Shown: piece after piece, positions 1-6,808 of the stretch
Position numbering within the stretch: position 1 is the stretch's first letter
How the letters are laid out: every line of letters begins with the position of its first letter
The notes under the pieces: generated by a model
Database searches by the model: none
What the model saw: the letters and a program-made list of their open reading frames with translations, nothing else
Told to the model about the DNA's origin: nothing
Assembly: GCA_900545935.1 (NCBI GenBank)
Contig: URAP01000046.1
Span: forward strand, 1-12,057
Direction: 5' to 3'
Origin: an uncultured Eubacteriales bacterium
GTDB taxonomy: Bacteria; Bacillota; Clostridia; Oscillospirales; CAG-272
DNA: 12,057 nt
Translations under genes and position numbers: made by a program

Positions 1-20
1 GTCATTCACTACCGCTCGCT

Positions 21-102
21 CGGCTGCGGCTTCGCCTTGCCTACCCCCTACACGGGGGAGGCAAACACGTGCGGAATCTGCGCTTTGCATTATCCGCTTG
101 AT
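21..102 (+). repeat. Dispersed repeat, left copy (module 1)
   Basis: This stretch matches the reverse complement of 11976-12057 without gaps, 75 of 82 positions identical by my count. It contains a strong hairpin: TTGCCT (37-42), bulged A43, CCCCC (44-48), loop TACAC, GGGGG (54-58), AGGCAA (59-64). A CACGTG palindrome follows, and the unit ends with TTGCATTATC and CTTGAT blocks shared with the other copy. There is no ORF with coding character. The first 20 bases of the window cannot be compared because the other copy runs off the end. It is probably a non-coding interspersed element (MITE- or REP-like). That class is an inference; the homology is directly seen. Confidence 0.85.
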
Positions 103-165
103 TCAACTGTATTTTAATTTCATACGGCTGCGGCGGTATCGCCGCATTACACTCCCGTACATAAT

Positions 166-210
166 CTAACCGAAAAAGCTTTTCAGAGGTTTTATAAAAA
201 CCTCACCGCC
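166..210 (+). repeat. Dispersed repeat module 2, left copy
   Basis: This 45-nt stretch matches the reverse complement of 11715-11759 at 37 of 45 positions, with a 16-nt identical core (GCTTTTCAGAGGTTTT). It holds a perfect hairpin, GAGGTTTT-ATA-AAAACCTC (186-204). Read on the minus strand, the hairpin is followed by TGAAAAGCTTTTTCGG, which resembles a terminator. No gene in the window runs leftward into it. The gap from module 1 (103-165) contains another hairpin, TGCGGCG-GTAT-CGCCGCA (129-146), and nothing else I recognise. Confidence 0.7.
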
Positions 211-216
211 ACGCGA

Positions 217-245
217 TTGACATTGTGCCCCTCCCGTGCTATAAT
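217..245 (+). promoter_or_regulatory. Consensus sigma-A promoter for yqhQ-prmC
   Basis: TTGACA (217-222), a 17-bp spacer and TATAAT (240-245) form a perfect consensus housekeeping promoter. A TGC just before the -10 also gives an extended -10. Transcription would start near 252, leaving a leader of about 88 nt before the ATG at 340. The ribosome site GAAAGG (326-331) lies 8 nt from the start. It sits directly beside repeat module 2. Confidence 0.85.
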
Positions 246-339
246 ACCATCGAAAAACTGTCACATTCTCCGTCCGTCTCCGTCAAAATCACGACAGACG
301 GCAGTCCGGACGACAATTTCATCTGGAAAGGTATCATAA

Positions 340-1554
340 ATGAGTAAAAAAGAACTCCGTAACCCAAGACTCGGTGTAGTCGGCGGTCAGGCGGTCCTCG
401 AGGGCGTAATGATGCGCCACGGCGAGCGGTATTCCGTCTCGGTGCGCAAGGAGGACGGCAGCATAACTACCGAAAACCGCACCTTTGTCTCGGTGCGAAA
501 GAAGATAAAGCTGCTAAATATCCCGCTGCTGCGCGGTGCGGTCAACTTTATCGAAATGCTGATTTTGAGCTACAAAACGCTCTCCATCTCCGCCGATGCC
601 TACGGCCTAACCGAGGATGAAGAGGAGTCCAAGTTCGAGCGGTGGCTGCGCGAGCATTTCGGAAAGGGACTTGTCGATGTCGTAATGGCGATCTCGATGG
701 TGCTCGGGCTTGCGCTCGGTGTGGGAATATTCTTTTTTCTCCCCAGTCTGCTGACAAAGGCGACCGACAACGCGCTCGGGGGCTCGCTCGGCTGGGCAAA
801 GAACCTCATCGAGGGTCTTATAAAAATAGTTATTTTTATTGCATATCTGTGGCTTGTGTCGCTGATGCCCGATATACGCCGGACCTTTGAGTACCACGGC
901 GCGGAGCATAAGTCGATCTTCTGCTATGAGGCGGGAGTTGAGCTGACCCCCGCAAACGCAGCGAAATATAAGCGCTTTCACCCGCGCTGCGGCACGAGCT
1001 TTATGTTCGTAATGATAGCGATATCAATCCTCATTAATTCTCTGCCGTTCGTTCCGTGGGACAATGTGCTGCTGCGTATGCTTGTCAAGCTCGCGCTGCT
1101 GCCGTTTGTCGTCGGTCTCGGATATGAGTTTCTGATGTACGCGGGTAAGCATGACAATACGCTCGTCCGCATCCTCTCGACCCCGGGTCTGTGGATGCAG
1201 CGCATTACGACGCGCGAGCCGGATGAGGAGCAGCTTGCTGTCGCAATAGAGGCGCTGATGAGCTGCATGCCCGATGAATTTCCCGAGCATGCCGCAAAGC
1301 AGAAAGCTGCCGAGGAGGCTGAAGCTGCCGATAATGATAATGCCGAATCGTGCGATGCTGCCGGAGAGACCGCAGCACAGGTATCGGATAATAACGGCGG
1401 TACAGATGCATGCTGTACGGATGCCGGAGATACCGAGGCTCGGTACGGCTCGGATGGCGGTTCTGAGTCTGAGAAAGAGGCTTCCGACGGAGTGATACCG
1501 GGCGGAAATGCCGACGGAAATGACATGAATGCTGCGGAAGGATCGGATGCATGA
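340..1554 (+). CDS. yqhQ: DUF1385 membrane protein, YqhQ family
   Basis: This 404-residue protein belongs to the DUF1385/YqhQ family, conserved in Firmicutes and of unknown biochemical function. It shows the family N-terminus GGQAVLEGVMMR (residues 15-26), the HGAEHKSIFCYE motif (from H186) and FHPRCGTSF (213-221). About four hydrophobic segments are visible (roughly residues 113-138, 158-180, 219-238 and 246-268), so it is an integral membrane protein. The ATG has a GAAAGG site 8 nt upstream. The stop overlaps the prmC start by 4 nt (ATGA), indicating translational coupling, and the pairing with prmC is a known Clostridia arrangement. Residues from about 316 onward form an Ala/Glu/Asp/Gly-rich acidic tail of about 90 residues that the family core does not need. 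The family call is firm; the role of the tail is unknown. Confidence 0.92.
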   Translation: MSKKELRNPRLGVVGGQAVLEGVMMRHGERYSVSVRKEDGSITTENRTFVSVRKKIKLLNIPLLRGAVNFIEMLILSYKTLSISADAYGLTEDEEESKFERWLREHFGKGLVDVVMAISMVLGLALGVGIFFFLPSLLTKATDNALGGSLGWAKNLIEGLIKIVIFIAYLWLVSLMPDIRRTFEYHGAEHKSIFCYEAGVELTPANAAKYKRFHPRCGTSFMFVMIAISILINSLPFVPWDNVLLRMLVKLALLPFVVGLGYEFLMYAGKHDNTLVRILSTPGLWMQRITTREPDEEQLAVAIEALMSCMPDEFPEHAAKQKAAEEAEAADNDNAESCDAAGETAAQVSDNNGGTDACCTDAGDTEARYGSDGGSESEKEASDGVIPGGNADGNDMNAAEGSDA

Positions 1555-2291
1555 CGCGGCATGAGGAACGACTGCTGCGAGAGCATTTCGGTGACGGAGA
1601 AAAATATGGTGAGGCGGCGCGCAGACTCAGGTCGGGCGAGCCGCTTGCCTATATTCTCGGAGAGTGGTATTTTTGGCGGTATACTTTTGTCGTAACGCCG
1701 GATGTGCTCGTTCCGCAGCCGGATACCGAGATGCTTGTCGAGCGCGCGATAAAGCTGCTGCCGAACTGCGGCAGGCTGCTCGATCTCTGCACCGGCAGCG
1801 GGTGCATCGCCTGCTCGGTGCTTGCAGATCGACCGGATGCGAGCGGAGCCGCCGTTGATATATCGGATGCGGCTGTGGAGATCGCACGCAAAAATGCTTT
1901 CCTGCTCGGGCTTTGTGAGCGGCTGAGCATTGTCGTCGGTGATGTTCTTTCGGAGGACTGTCCAAGCGGTCTGTCGGGCGAAACGGGCTGCTATGACCTG
2001 ATAGTCTCAAACCCGCCGTATATCCGCAGCGGTGTTATACCGACCCTGTCTCCGCAGGTCCGTGCCGAGCCGCATATCGCGCTCGACGGCGGGGAGAGCG
2101 GATTGCGCTTTTATGAGGGGATTATCGCAAAATATCCGGCGCTGTTGACACCGAGCGGCAGAATGCTGCTCGAGATAGGCTACGATCAGGCGGAGTGCGT
2201 GCGTGAGCTCGCCGTAAGGGCAGGGCTGCACTGCGATATTATCCGCGATTACGGCGGAAACGACCGCGTTGCCGAGCTGTACCGCGAATGA
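1551..2291 (+). CDS. prmC: Release-factor glutamine N5-methyltransferase PrmC (HemK)
   Basis: PrmC methylates the glutamine of the GGQ motif in peptide-chain release factors, using S-adenosylmethionine in the cytosol. The protein shows the family segment GEPLAYILGEWYF (29-41), VLVPQPDTEMLVE (52-64), the SAM-binding motif I LLDLCTGSG (76-84) and the catalytic NPPY (154-157). The ATG lies inside the yqhQ stop region, with GGAAGGA upstream. At 246 residues it is shorter than the usual 275-290. Only about 28 residues precede the GEPLAYI segment, so the N-terminal helical release-factor-binding domain appears trimmed. Motif I has Cys at positions 80 and 85 where Gly and Ala are common. prfA, a frequent neighbour, is absent here. 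I see no frameshift upstream that would explain the short N-terminus. Confidence 0.93.
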   Translation: MTRHEERLLREHFGDGEKYGEAARRLRSGEPLAYILGEWYFWRYTFVVTPDVLVPQPDTEMLVERAIKLLPNCGRLLDLCTGSGCIACSVLADRPDASGAAVDISDAAVEIARKNAFLLGLCERLSIVVGDVLSEDCPSGLSGETGCYDLIVSNPPYIRSGVIPTLSPQVRAEPHIALDGGESGLRFYEGIIAKYPALLTPSGRMLLEIGYDQAECVRELAVRAGLHCDIIRDYGGNDRVAELYRE

Positions 2292-2350
2292 TACGGCACC
2301 GCAAAGCGGCTTGAACAAAACCTGATATTTCATTGCCGTACTATCTCTGT
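2292..2350 (+). terminator. Possible weak terminator after prmC
   Basis: TACGGCA (2292-2298), starting right after the prmC stop, pairs with TGCCGTA (2334-2340). The loop contains a small CCGC-AAA-GCGG hairpin. A TTTTTT run (2350-2355) follows about nine nucleotides after the stem, which is farther than usual. It may act as an imperfect intrinsic terminator or simply as a 3' stem. The AT-rich stretch to about 2440 shows nothing else. Confidence 0.3.
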
Positions 2351-2447
2351 TTTTTATAATAATACTATTTAATGTGTTATATTAGCAGAAGCATTATACG
2401 CTTTTGCGTCGAAAAGTCAAGAAAAATACTGAGACGGCGGAGGCGGT

Positions 2448-2495
2448 AAAAACAAGCAGCCCGGTGCGGCGGAATATCCGTCTGCATCGGGCTGC
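2448..2495 (-). terminator. Intrinsic terminator of the antiporter gene
   Basis: A long near-perfect stem lies at 2456-2495: GCAGCCCGGTGC pairs with GCATCGGGCTGC and GGCGGA with TCCGTC, with two G.T pairs and one bulge. On the minus strand it is followed by TTGTTTTTACC. Orientation and position, about 140 nt past the stop at 2634, fit termination of the antiporter transcript. It may also block read-through from prmC. Confidence 0.75.
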
Positions 2496-2535
2496 ACGTA
2501 TTTATGCTTAACATTCGTGAGCTAATATTTGCCGC

Positions 2536-2622
2536 GCTGCGGCAATCGCTTTTTCTGCGATGGTTTGTACGCTGCGGCAATCGCTTTTTCTGCGATGTTT
2601 TGTACGCTGCGGCAATCGCTTT
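2536..2622. repeat. 35-bp tandem repeat, about 2.5 copies
   Basis: A 35-bp unit beginning GCTGCGGCAATCGC runs 2536-2570 and 2571-2605 with one mismatch, then 17 bases of a third copy to 2622. Each full unit holds a 5-bp hairpin, ATCGC-TTTTTCT-GCGAT (2545-2561 and 2580-2596). A GCCGC-GCT-GCGGC hairpin (2531-2543) overlaps the left edge. The unit length is not a multiple of three, so it is not a coding repeat. It lies just past the antiporter stop, in that gene's 3' untranslated region. Confidence 0.85.
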
Positions 2623-2633
2623 AGCCGTGACGG

Positions 2634-3914
2634 TTATTTTGCCGCTGCGTCGAGCTGTGCCTGCTTGCGCGGCGGGATCGGCTTTTCGGGTATCTCGCCT
2701 GCGCGGTCGAGCGCTATCTTTGTGAGCAGCGGACCGACAAGCTCATATACGAGGACGGCGAAGAGCGCGATATTTCTGACGATGATACCGCTCTCGCCGA
2801 GCGACATTGCGGTAAGCGACATACCGAGCGAAACACCCGCCTGCGGGAGCAGCGTTATGCCGAGGTACTTCTGTACCTGAGGCTCGCAGTGCATGAAGCG
2901 CGAGGAGATGCTTGCGCCGCCCATCTTGCCTACCGAGCGGAAGATGATATAGACTATCCCGACCATAATTATCGCGGGATCCTTAAATACGTCGAGGCGG
3001 AGTCCCGAGCCGCTGAGAACGAAGAACAGCACCATGATAGGACCGGTCCAACGGTCCATGCGGTCCATCAGCTCCTCCGAGAAGTCGCAGAGGTTGCAGA
3101 ATACTGTTCCGGTCGCCATGCAGACGAGCAGCGAGGAGAAGCCGACGGTCACGGGGCCGAGCTTGAACTCGAGCATAGAGAGTGCGACGGCGAGGAAAAC
3201 GAAGGTAACCGAGATGCTCATACGCTTGCTGCGCGAATGGAAGAACTGCTCGCAGAAATTATAGATAAGTCCGATGGCGACACCGAGTGCGAGCGAAGCA
3301 ACGACCTCAACAAGCGGGTTGACGAGCACCGAAAAGATATCTATCTCGCCCTTTTCGAGTGCCTTGGCGATGCCGAACGAGATAGCAAAAACGATAAGTC
3401 CCACGATATCGTCGAGCGCGACTATGGGAAGCAGCAGTCGAGTCAGAGGACCGTCAGCCTTGTACTGCTTGACGACCATCAGCGTCGCGGCGGGAGCCGT
3501 TGCGGTCGCGACAGCTCCGAGGGTGAGAACGCAGGAGAGAGGAAGCTTGTCGGGAATAATTAGGTGAACGACGTAGAGCGCGATGTCGACGGCGATAGTA
3601 GCGACAAGCGCTTGAAACACGGCGATAACAGTTGCTTTTTTGCCCGTTTTTTTCAGCTCGCTAATGCGGAATTCGTTGCCCATCGCAAATGCGATAAAGC
3701 CGAGTGCGGCATCTGATATTATGGAATAGTTTGCCACATCCTCATTAGAGATGAAGCCGAGCCCCGGGACGCCGAGCCTGCCGAGCACATACGGACCGAC
3801 GAGCACTCCGGCGACGAGGTATGCCGTTACTGCGGGAAGATTCCACAGCTTTGTCAGTCGTGACATCAGCAGTCCCGCGAGCATGGCGATTGAGAGTGAC
3901 AGTAATATTTGCAT
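2634..3914 (-). CDS. Cation:proton antiporter, CPA family
   Basis: This 426-residue integral membrane protein belongs to the monovalent cation:proton antiporter superfamily (Na+/H+ exchanger-like fold), which exchanges Na+ or K+ for protons. It shows an N-terminal LPAVTAYLVAGVLVGPYVLG segment (26-45), the ATATAPAATLMV stretch (136-147) and ALDD (166-169). The two aspartates at 168-169 sit where CPA transporters carry their ion-binding acids. About a dozen hydrophobic segments span the protein. I start it at the ATG at 3914, with AGAGG six nt upstream. A longer reading frame to 4283 would cross the promoter and has no family sequence. It ends shortly after the last helix with a basic tail and lacks the C-terminal TrkA/RCK regulatory domain of Kef-type members. 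The transported ion cannot be read from the sequence. Confidence 0.9.
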   Translation of the reverse strand: MQILLSLSIAMLAGLLMSRLTKLWNLPAVTAYLVAGVLVGPYVLGRLGVPGLGFISNEDVANYSIISDAALGFIAFAMGNEFRISELKKTGKKATVIAVFQALVATIAVDIALYVVHLIIPDKLPLSCVLTLGAVATATAPAATLMVVKQYKADGPLTRLLLPIVALDDIVGLIVFAISFGIAKALEKGEIDIFSVLVNPLVEVVASLALGVAIGLIYNFCEQFFHSRSKRMSISVTFVFLAVALSMLEFKLGPVTVGFSSLLVCMATGTVFCNLCDFSEELMDRMDRWTGPIMVLFFVLSGSGLRLDVFKDPAIIMVGIVYIIFRSVGKMGGASISSRFMHCEPQVQKYLGITLLPQAGVSLGMSLTAMSLGESGIIVRNIALFAVLVYELVGPLLTKIALDRAGEIPEKPIPPRKQAQLDAAAK

Positions 3915-3984
3915 GGCTTGCCTCTTTCGGTAGTTGATAGTTTGTATGGTTCGGCAATGCATAAGCACCACCGAACAAAGTAAT

Positions 3985-4013
3985 ATTATATCACCCGCGC
4001 GGCTGCATTGCAA
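3985..4013 (-). promoter_or_regulatory. Promoter of the antiporter gene
   Basis: On the minus strand, TTGCAA (4008-4013), a 17-bp spacer and TATAAT (3985-3990) form a good promoter with a perfect -10 and a 4/6 -35. Transcription would start near 3978, about 64 nt before the ATG at 3914. It lies in the 317-bp divergent region 3915-4231, which also holds the ygiQ promoter. The two -35 boxes are about 115 bp apart, and no obvious operator is visible between them. Confidence 0.75.
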
Positions 4014-4127
4014 TATCGAACGGCAAAAAAACGGACAAATATCGGAAAATTCTTCGCAAATTATTGCTCGGAGAGTATGGCGGCAGGGCTGCGCTGCGGC
4101 ATATATTCGGATGCGGCGCATTGCCAC

Positions 4128-4156
4128 TTGCGGCAGACGAAAAGCTATGATATAAT
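4128..4156 (+). promoter_or_regulatory. Extended -10 promoter of the YgiQ-family gene
   Basis: TATAAT (4151-4156) is preceded by TGA, giving an extended -10. At 17 bp spacing the -35 is a weak TTGCGG (4128-4133), which an extended -10 can tolerate. The start would fall near 4163, leaving a leader of about 69 nt. Confidence 0.65.
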
Positions 4157-4231
4157 TGTACGAGATAATATGAGTATTTCGGTCGTATCGCGGCAGGCTC
4201 GGAGAGCAGCTGCGATTTTGGGGGTATAGGG

Positions 4232-6391
4232 TTGAAGAAAAAACAGATAACGGGATTTTTGCCGCTGTGCAGGACGGAGGCACTCGAGCGCGGATGGGAG
4301 CAGCCGGACTTTGTCTATGTTACCGGCGATGCATATGTTGACCATCCGAGCTTCGGCGTATCCATCATTTCGCGCGTGCTCGCGGCGGAGGGCTTCTCGG
4401 TGTGCATCATCGCGCAGCCGGACTACCACTCGGCGGAGGCTTTTCGTGAGTACGGCAGACCGAGGCTCGGCTTTCTCGTATCATCGGGAAATCTCGATTC
4501 GATGGTCGCAAACTATACCGTCGCAAAGCGCCGCCGCAGCTACGACTACTATTCTCCCGGCGGAAAGCCCGGACTGCGCCCCGACCGCGCCGTAATCGTA
4601 TACTGCAATCGCATCCGCGAGGCGTACGGCGATGTGCCGATAATCATCGGCGGACTTGAGGCATCGCTGCGCCGATGTGCCCATTATGATTACTGGGACG
4701 ACCGTGTGCGCAACAGCATCCTTGTCGATTCCGGAGCGGATCTGCTGACCTACGGAATGGGCGAGAACATCATGATAAGACTCGCAAAGCTGCTCGACAG
4801 AGGCATTCCGATATCCAAGATACGTGATCTGCGCGGTACCGTTTATCTTGCTTCGGCGGACGAGCGGCTGCATTATGAGTCGGTAGGCGGATGGAGCATA
4901 GACGAGCTGCGTACCGACCGTGCGCTGTATGCAGAGGCGTTTGCAACTCAGTACCGTGAGAACGACCACATACGCGGCAGGGCGGTAACCGAGCGCTATG
5001 GCGACCGCATCCTTGTGCAGAATCCGCCTATGCCCCCGCTCGAGCGCGAGGAGCTGGACCGCGTTTACGCACTGCCTTATGAGAGGACATATCATCCGAG
5101 CTATGAGGCTGATGGCGGCATTCCCGCTATTCGCGAGGTGCGCTTCTCCATCACGCATAATCGCGGCTGCTTCGGCGGCTGTGCTTTCTGCGCCATTGCC
5201 TACCATCAGGGCAGAGCGGTGCGATCGCGCAGTATTGACAGCGTTGTCCGCGAAGCGGAGCTGCTGACAAAGCTCCCGGATTTCAAGGGCTATATTCACG
5301 ACGTCGGAGGTCCTACGGCAAATTTCCGCGGTCCCGCATGCGAGCGGCAGCTCGAGCACGGTGTCTGCCCGAATCGCCGCTGCCTTACGCCGACTCCGTG
5401 CCCGAACCTCATCGCCGATCACAGCGAATATATCGAGCTGCTGCAGCGTGTGGAGAGTATACCCGGCATAAAAAAGGTGTTTATCCGTTCGGGCATTCGA
5501 TATGATTATATGCTTGCGGATAAGAGCGATGCATTCTTTCGCCGTCTTGTTGAAAAGCACGTCAGCGGTCAGCTCAAGGTGGCTCCGGAGCATTGCTCCG
5601 ACCATGTTCTTGCGCTGATGGGCAAGCCGCCTATCGGGGTGTTCGAGCGCTTCAGTGAGAGGTATTTTTCTCTCTGCTCAAGGGCGGGACTTGACCAGTA
5701 TCTTGTTCCGTATCTTATGTCGAGCCATCCGGGCAGCACGCTTCGCGACGCTGTCGAGCTTGCCGTATATCTGCATAATAACGGCTGTACGCCCGAGCAG
5801 GTGCAGGATTTCTATCCCACACCGGGCACAGCCTCTACGGTCATGTATTATACGGGTATCGACCCCATGACAGGGAAAAAGGTGCCCATCACCGACGATC
5901 CGCACGAGAAGAAGCTGCAGCGCGCGCTGCTCCAGTCCTATCGCCCCGAGAATGCGCCGCTCGTGCGCGAGGCGTTGCGCCGAGTCGGCAGAGAGGATCT
6001 TATCGGCTACGGCAGAGAGTGCCTCGTCAGACCGGAAAACGGCGGCGGACATGACGGTGCGCAAAACGGACGCGGCGGTCGTAACGGACGTGGAGGCTCG
6101 CCGAATGACGGCGGTCGGTATGGACGCGGGAATTCGCCGCGCGGCGACAGTCGAAACGCGCGCGGAAGCTCACCGCGCGGTAACGGTCATGACGGTCGCG
6201 GTAGCTCATCGCACGGCAGCAGTCGAAACGAGCATGGAAATTCTCCGCGCAGCGGCGGTAGAAACGAGCGCGAAAGCTCACCGCGCAGCGGCAATCGAAA
6301 CACACGCGGGAATCAGCCCCGCGGCGGTATCCGGAACGAACGCGGAGGCTCGCAGTACGGCGCGAAAAAGAATGTACATAAAAAACGCTGA
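4232..6391 (+). CDS. ygiQ: YgiQ-family radical SAM protein (UPF0313) with RG-rich tail
   Basis: This 719-residue protein is a YgiQ/UPF0313 radical SAM protein; the family's reaction is not established. The N-terminus FLPLCRTEALERGWEQPDFV and the following GDAYVDHPSFG match the family start, so I accept the TTG at 4232; a GGGGG run (4220-4224) lies 7 nt upstream. The radical SAM cluster motif is C313-x3-C317-x2-C320 in NRGCFGGCAFCA, which would bind a [4Fe-4S] cluster. Family blocks such as QLKVAPEHCSDHVLALMGKP and EQVQDFYPTPGTASTVMYYT follow. From about residue 603 the sequence becomes Gly/Arg/Ser/Asn-rich, including eight 12-residue repeats (616-711), and ends KKNVHKKR. It is a single-gene unit with its own promoter and a strong terminator. 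Family assignment is firm, function is open. Confidence 0.92.
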   Translation: MKKKQITGFLPLCRTEALERGWEQPDFVYVTGDAYVDHPSFGVSIISRVLAAEGFSVCIIAQPDYHSAEAFREYGRPRLGFLVSSGNLDSMVANYTVAKRRRSYDYYSPGGKPGLRPDRAVIVYCNRIREAYGDVPIIIGGLEASLRRCAHYDYWDDRVRNSILVDSGADLLTYGMGENIMIRLAKLLDRGIPISKIRDLRGTVYLASADERLHYESVGGWSIDELRTDRALYAEAFATQYRENDHIRGRAVTERYGDRILVQNPPMPPLEREELDRVYALPYERTYHPSYEADGGIPAIREVRFSITHNRGCFGGCAFCAIAYHQGRAVRSRSIDSVVREAELLTKLPDFKGYIHDVGGPTANFRGPACERQLEHGVCPNRRCLTPTPCPNLIADHSEYIELLQRVESIPGIKKVFIRSGIRYDYMLADKSDAFFRRLVEKHVSGQLKVAPEHCSDHVLALMGKPPIGVFERFSERYFSLCSRAGLDQYLVPYLMSSHPGSTLRDAVELAVYLHNNGCTPEQVQDFYPTPGTASTVMYYTGIDPMTGKKVPITDDPHEKKLQRALLQSYRPENAPLVREALRRVGREDLIGYGRECLVRPENGGGHDGAQNGRGGRNGRGGSPNDGGRYGRGNSPRGDSRNARGSSPRGNGHDGRGSSSHGSSRNEHGNSPRSGGRNERESSPRSGNRNTRGNQPRGGIRNERGGSQYGAKKNVHKKR
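6077..6364 (+). repeat. Eight-copy 36-bp coding repeat in the YgiQ tail
   Basis: Residues 616-711 divide into eight consecutive 12-residue units of the pattern xRNxRGxSPRGx, for example SRNARGSSPRGN and GRNERESSPRSG. At the DNA level this is a degenerate 36-bp tandem repeat that stays in frame. The units diverge at synonymous and non-synonymous sites, so they are not a recent expansion. The composition suggests a disordered, positively charged region of the RG/RGG kind that often binds RNA; that role is inference. Confidence 0.85.
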
Positions 6392-6404
6392 TAAAACAGT
6401 AAAG

Positions 6405-6439
6405 GAGCGCAGCTGTCTGTCGATCGCTGCGCTCTTTTT
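6405..6439 (+). terminator. Intrinsic terminator of the YgiQ-family gene
   Basis: A perfect 9-bp stem, GAGCGCAGC (6405-6413) with GCTGCGCTC (6426-6434), has a 12-nt loop and is followed directly by TTTTTC. It starts 14 nt after the stop codon. This is a textbook Rho-independent terminator. Confidence 0.93.
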
Positions 6440-6658
6440 CGATAGGATATCTGTACTTTACAGAGAGGGACGCTGCCGGTCACGACAAAAGCTTGCTTTG
6501 AAGGGGGCTGCTTTCCCTGAGGAGAGGCTGACTTTTTCATGGCGAATATAGCTTTTTGCTATGGCTTTTTTCGGGCGCGCCCACCGAGGCAGAACCGGAG
6601 AAAAGCTGCCGTTTTACTGTTTTAAAAATAATCTGCAAAATGAACAACTACACTGTGT
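6440..6658. other. Gene-free spacer
   Basis: No gene can be supported between the two terminators. Short ORFs starting at 6556 and 6561 lack a ribosome site and run through the terminator hairpin into the 3' end of clpX. Visible small structures are ATAGC-TTTTT-GCTAT (6548-6562) followed by GGCTTTTTTC, a GGGCGCGCCC palindrome near 6574, and GGCAG/CTGCC around 6590. The first could be an extra weak terminator. Nothing else stands out. Confidence 0.5.
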
Positions 6659-6705
6659 TAAAAAAGGACTCCGTGCGGAGCCGAATGCTCTGCGGAATCC
6701 TTTTT
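6659..6705 (-). terminator. Terminator of the tig-clpP-clpX unit (probably bidirectional)
   Basis: The arms AAAAAGGA.TCCG and CGGA.TCCTTTTT (6661-6673 and 6693-6705) pair, enclosing a GAGC-CGAAT-GCTC hairpin. The minus strand ends in TTTTTTAA and the plus strand in CCTTTTTC, so both directions have a T-run. It lies about 100 nt past the clpX stop. Confidence 0.8.
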
Positions 6706-6808
6706 CTTTACTCTTTTGTGAGTATACGGCAGGCCGCGGTGACATTGCGGATTTCGGCTTGCCGCGCCGCCATCGGCATTTTGTGCGCTATGCCGTCTTA
6801 TAGCAGAC

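Noticed and set aside
3915..4283. N-terminal extension of the antiporter frame
   Set aside because: It would cross the antiporter's own TATAAT promoter and overlap the divergent YgiQ start. The ATG at 3914 has a ribosome site and matches the family.
4481..5605. 374-codon open frame opposite the YgiQ-family gene
   Set aside because: It is antisense to conserved radical SAM coding sequence, including the cluster motif, and shows no recognisable protein.
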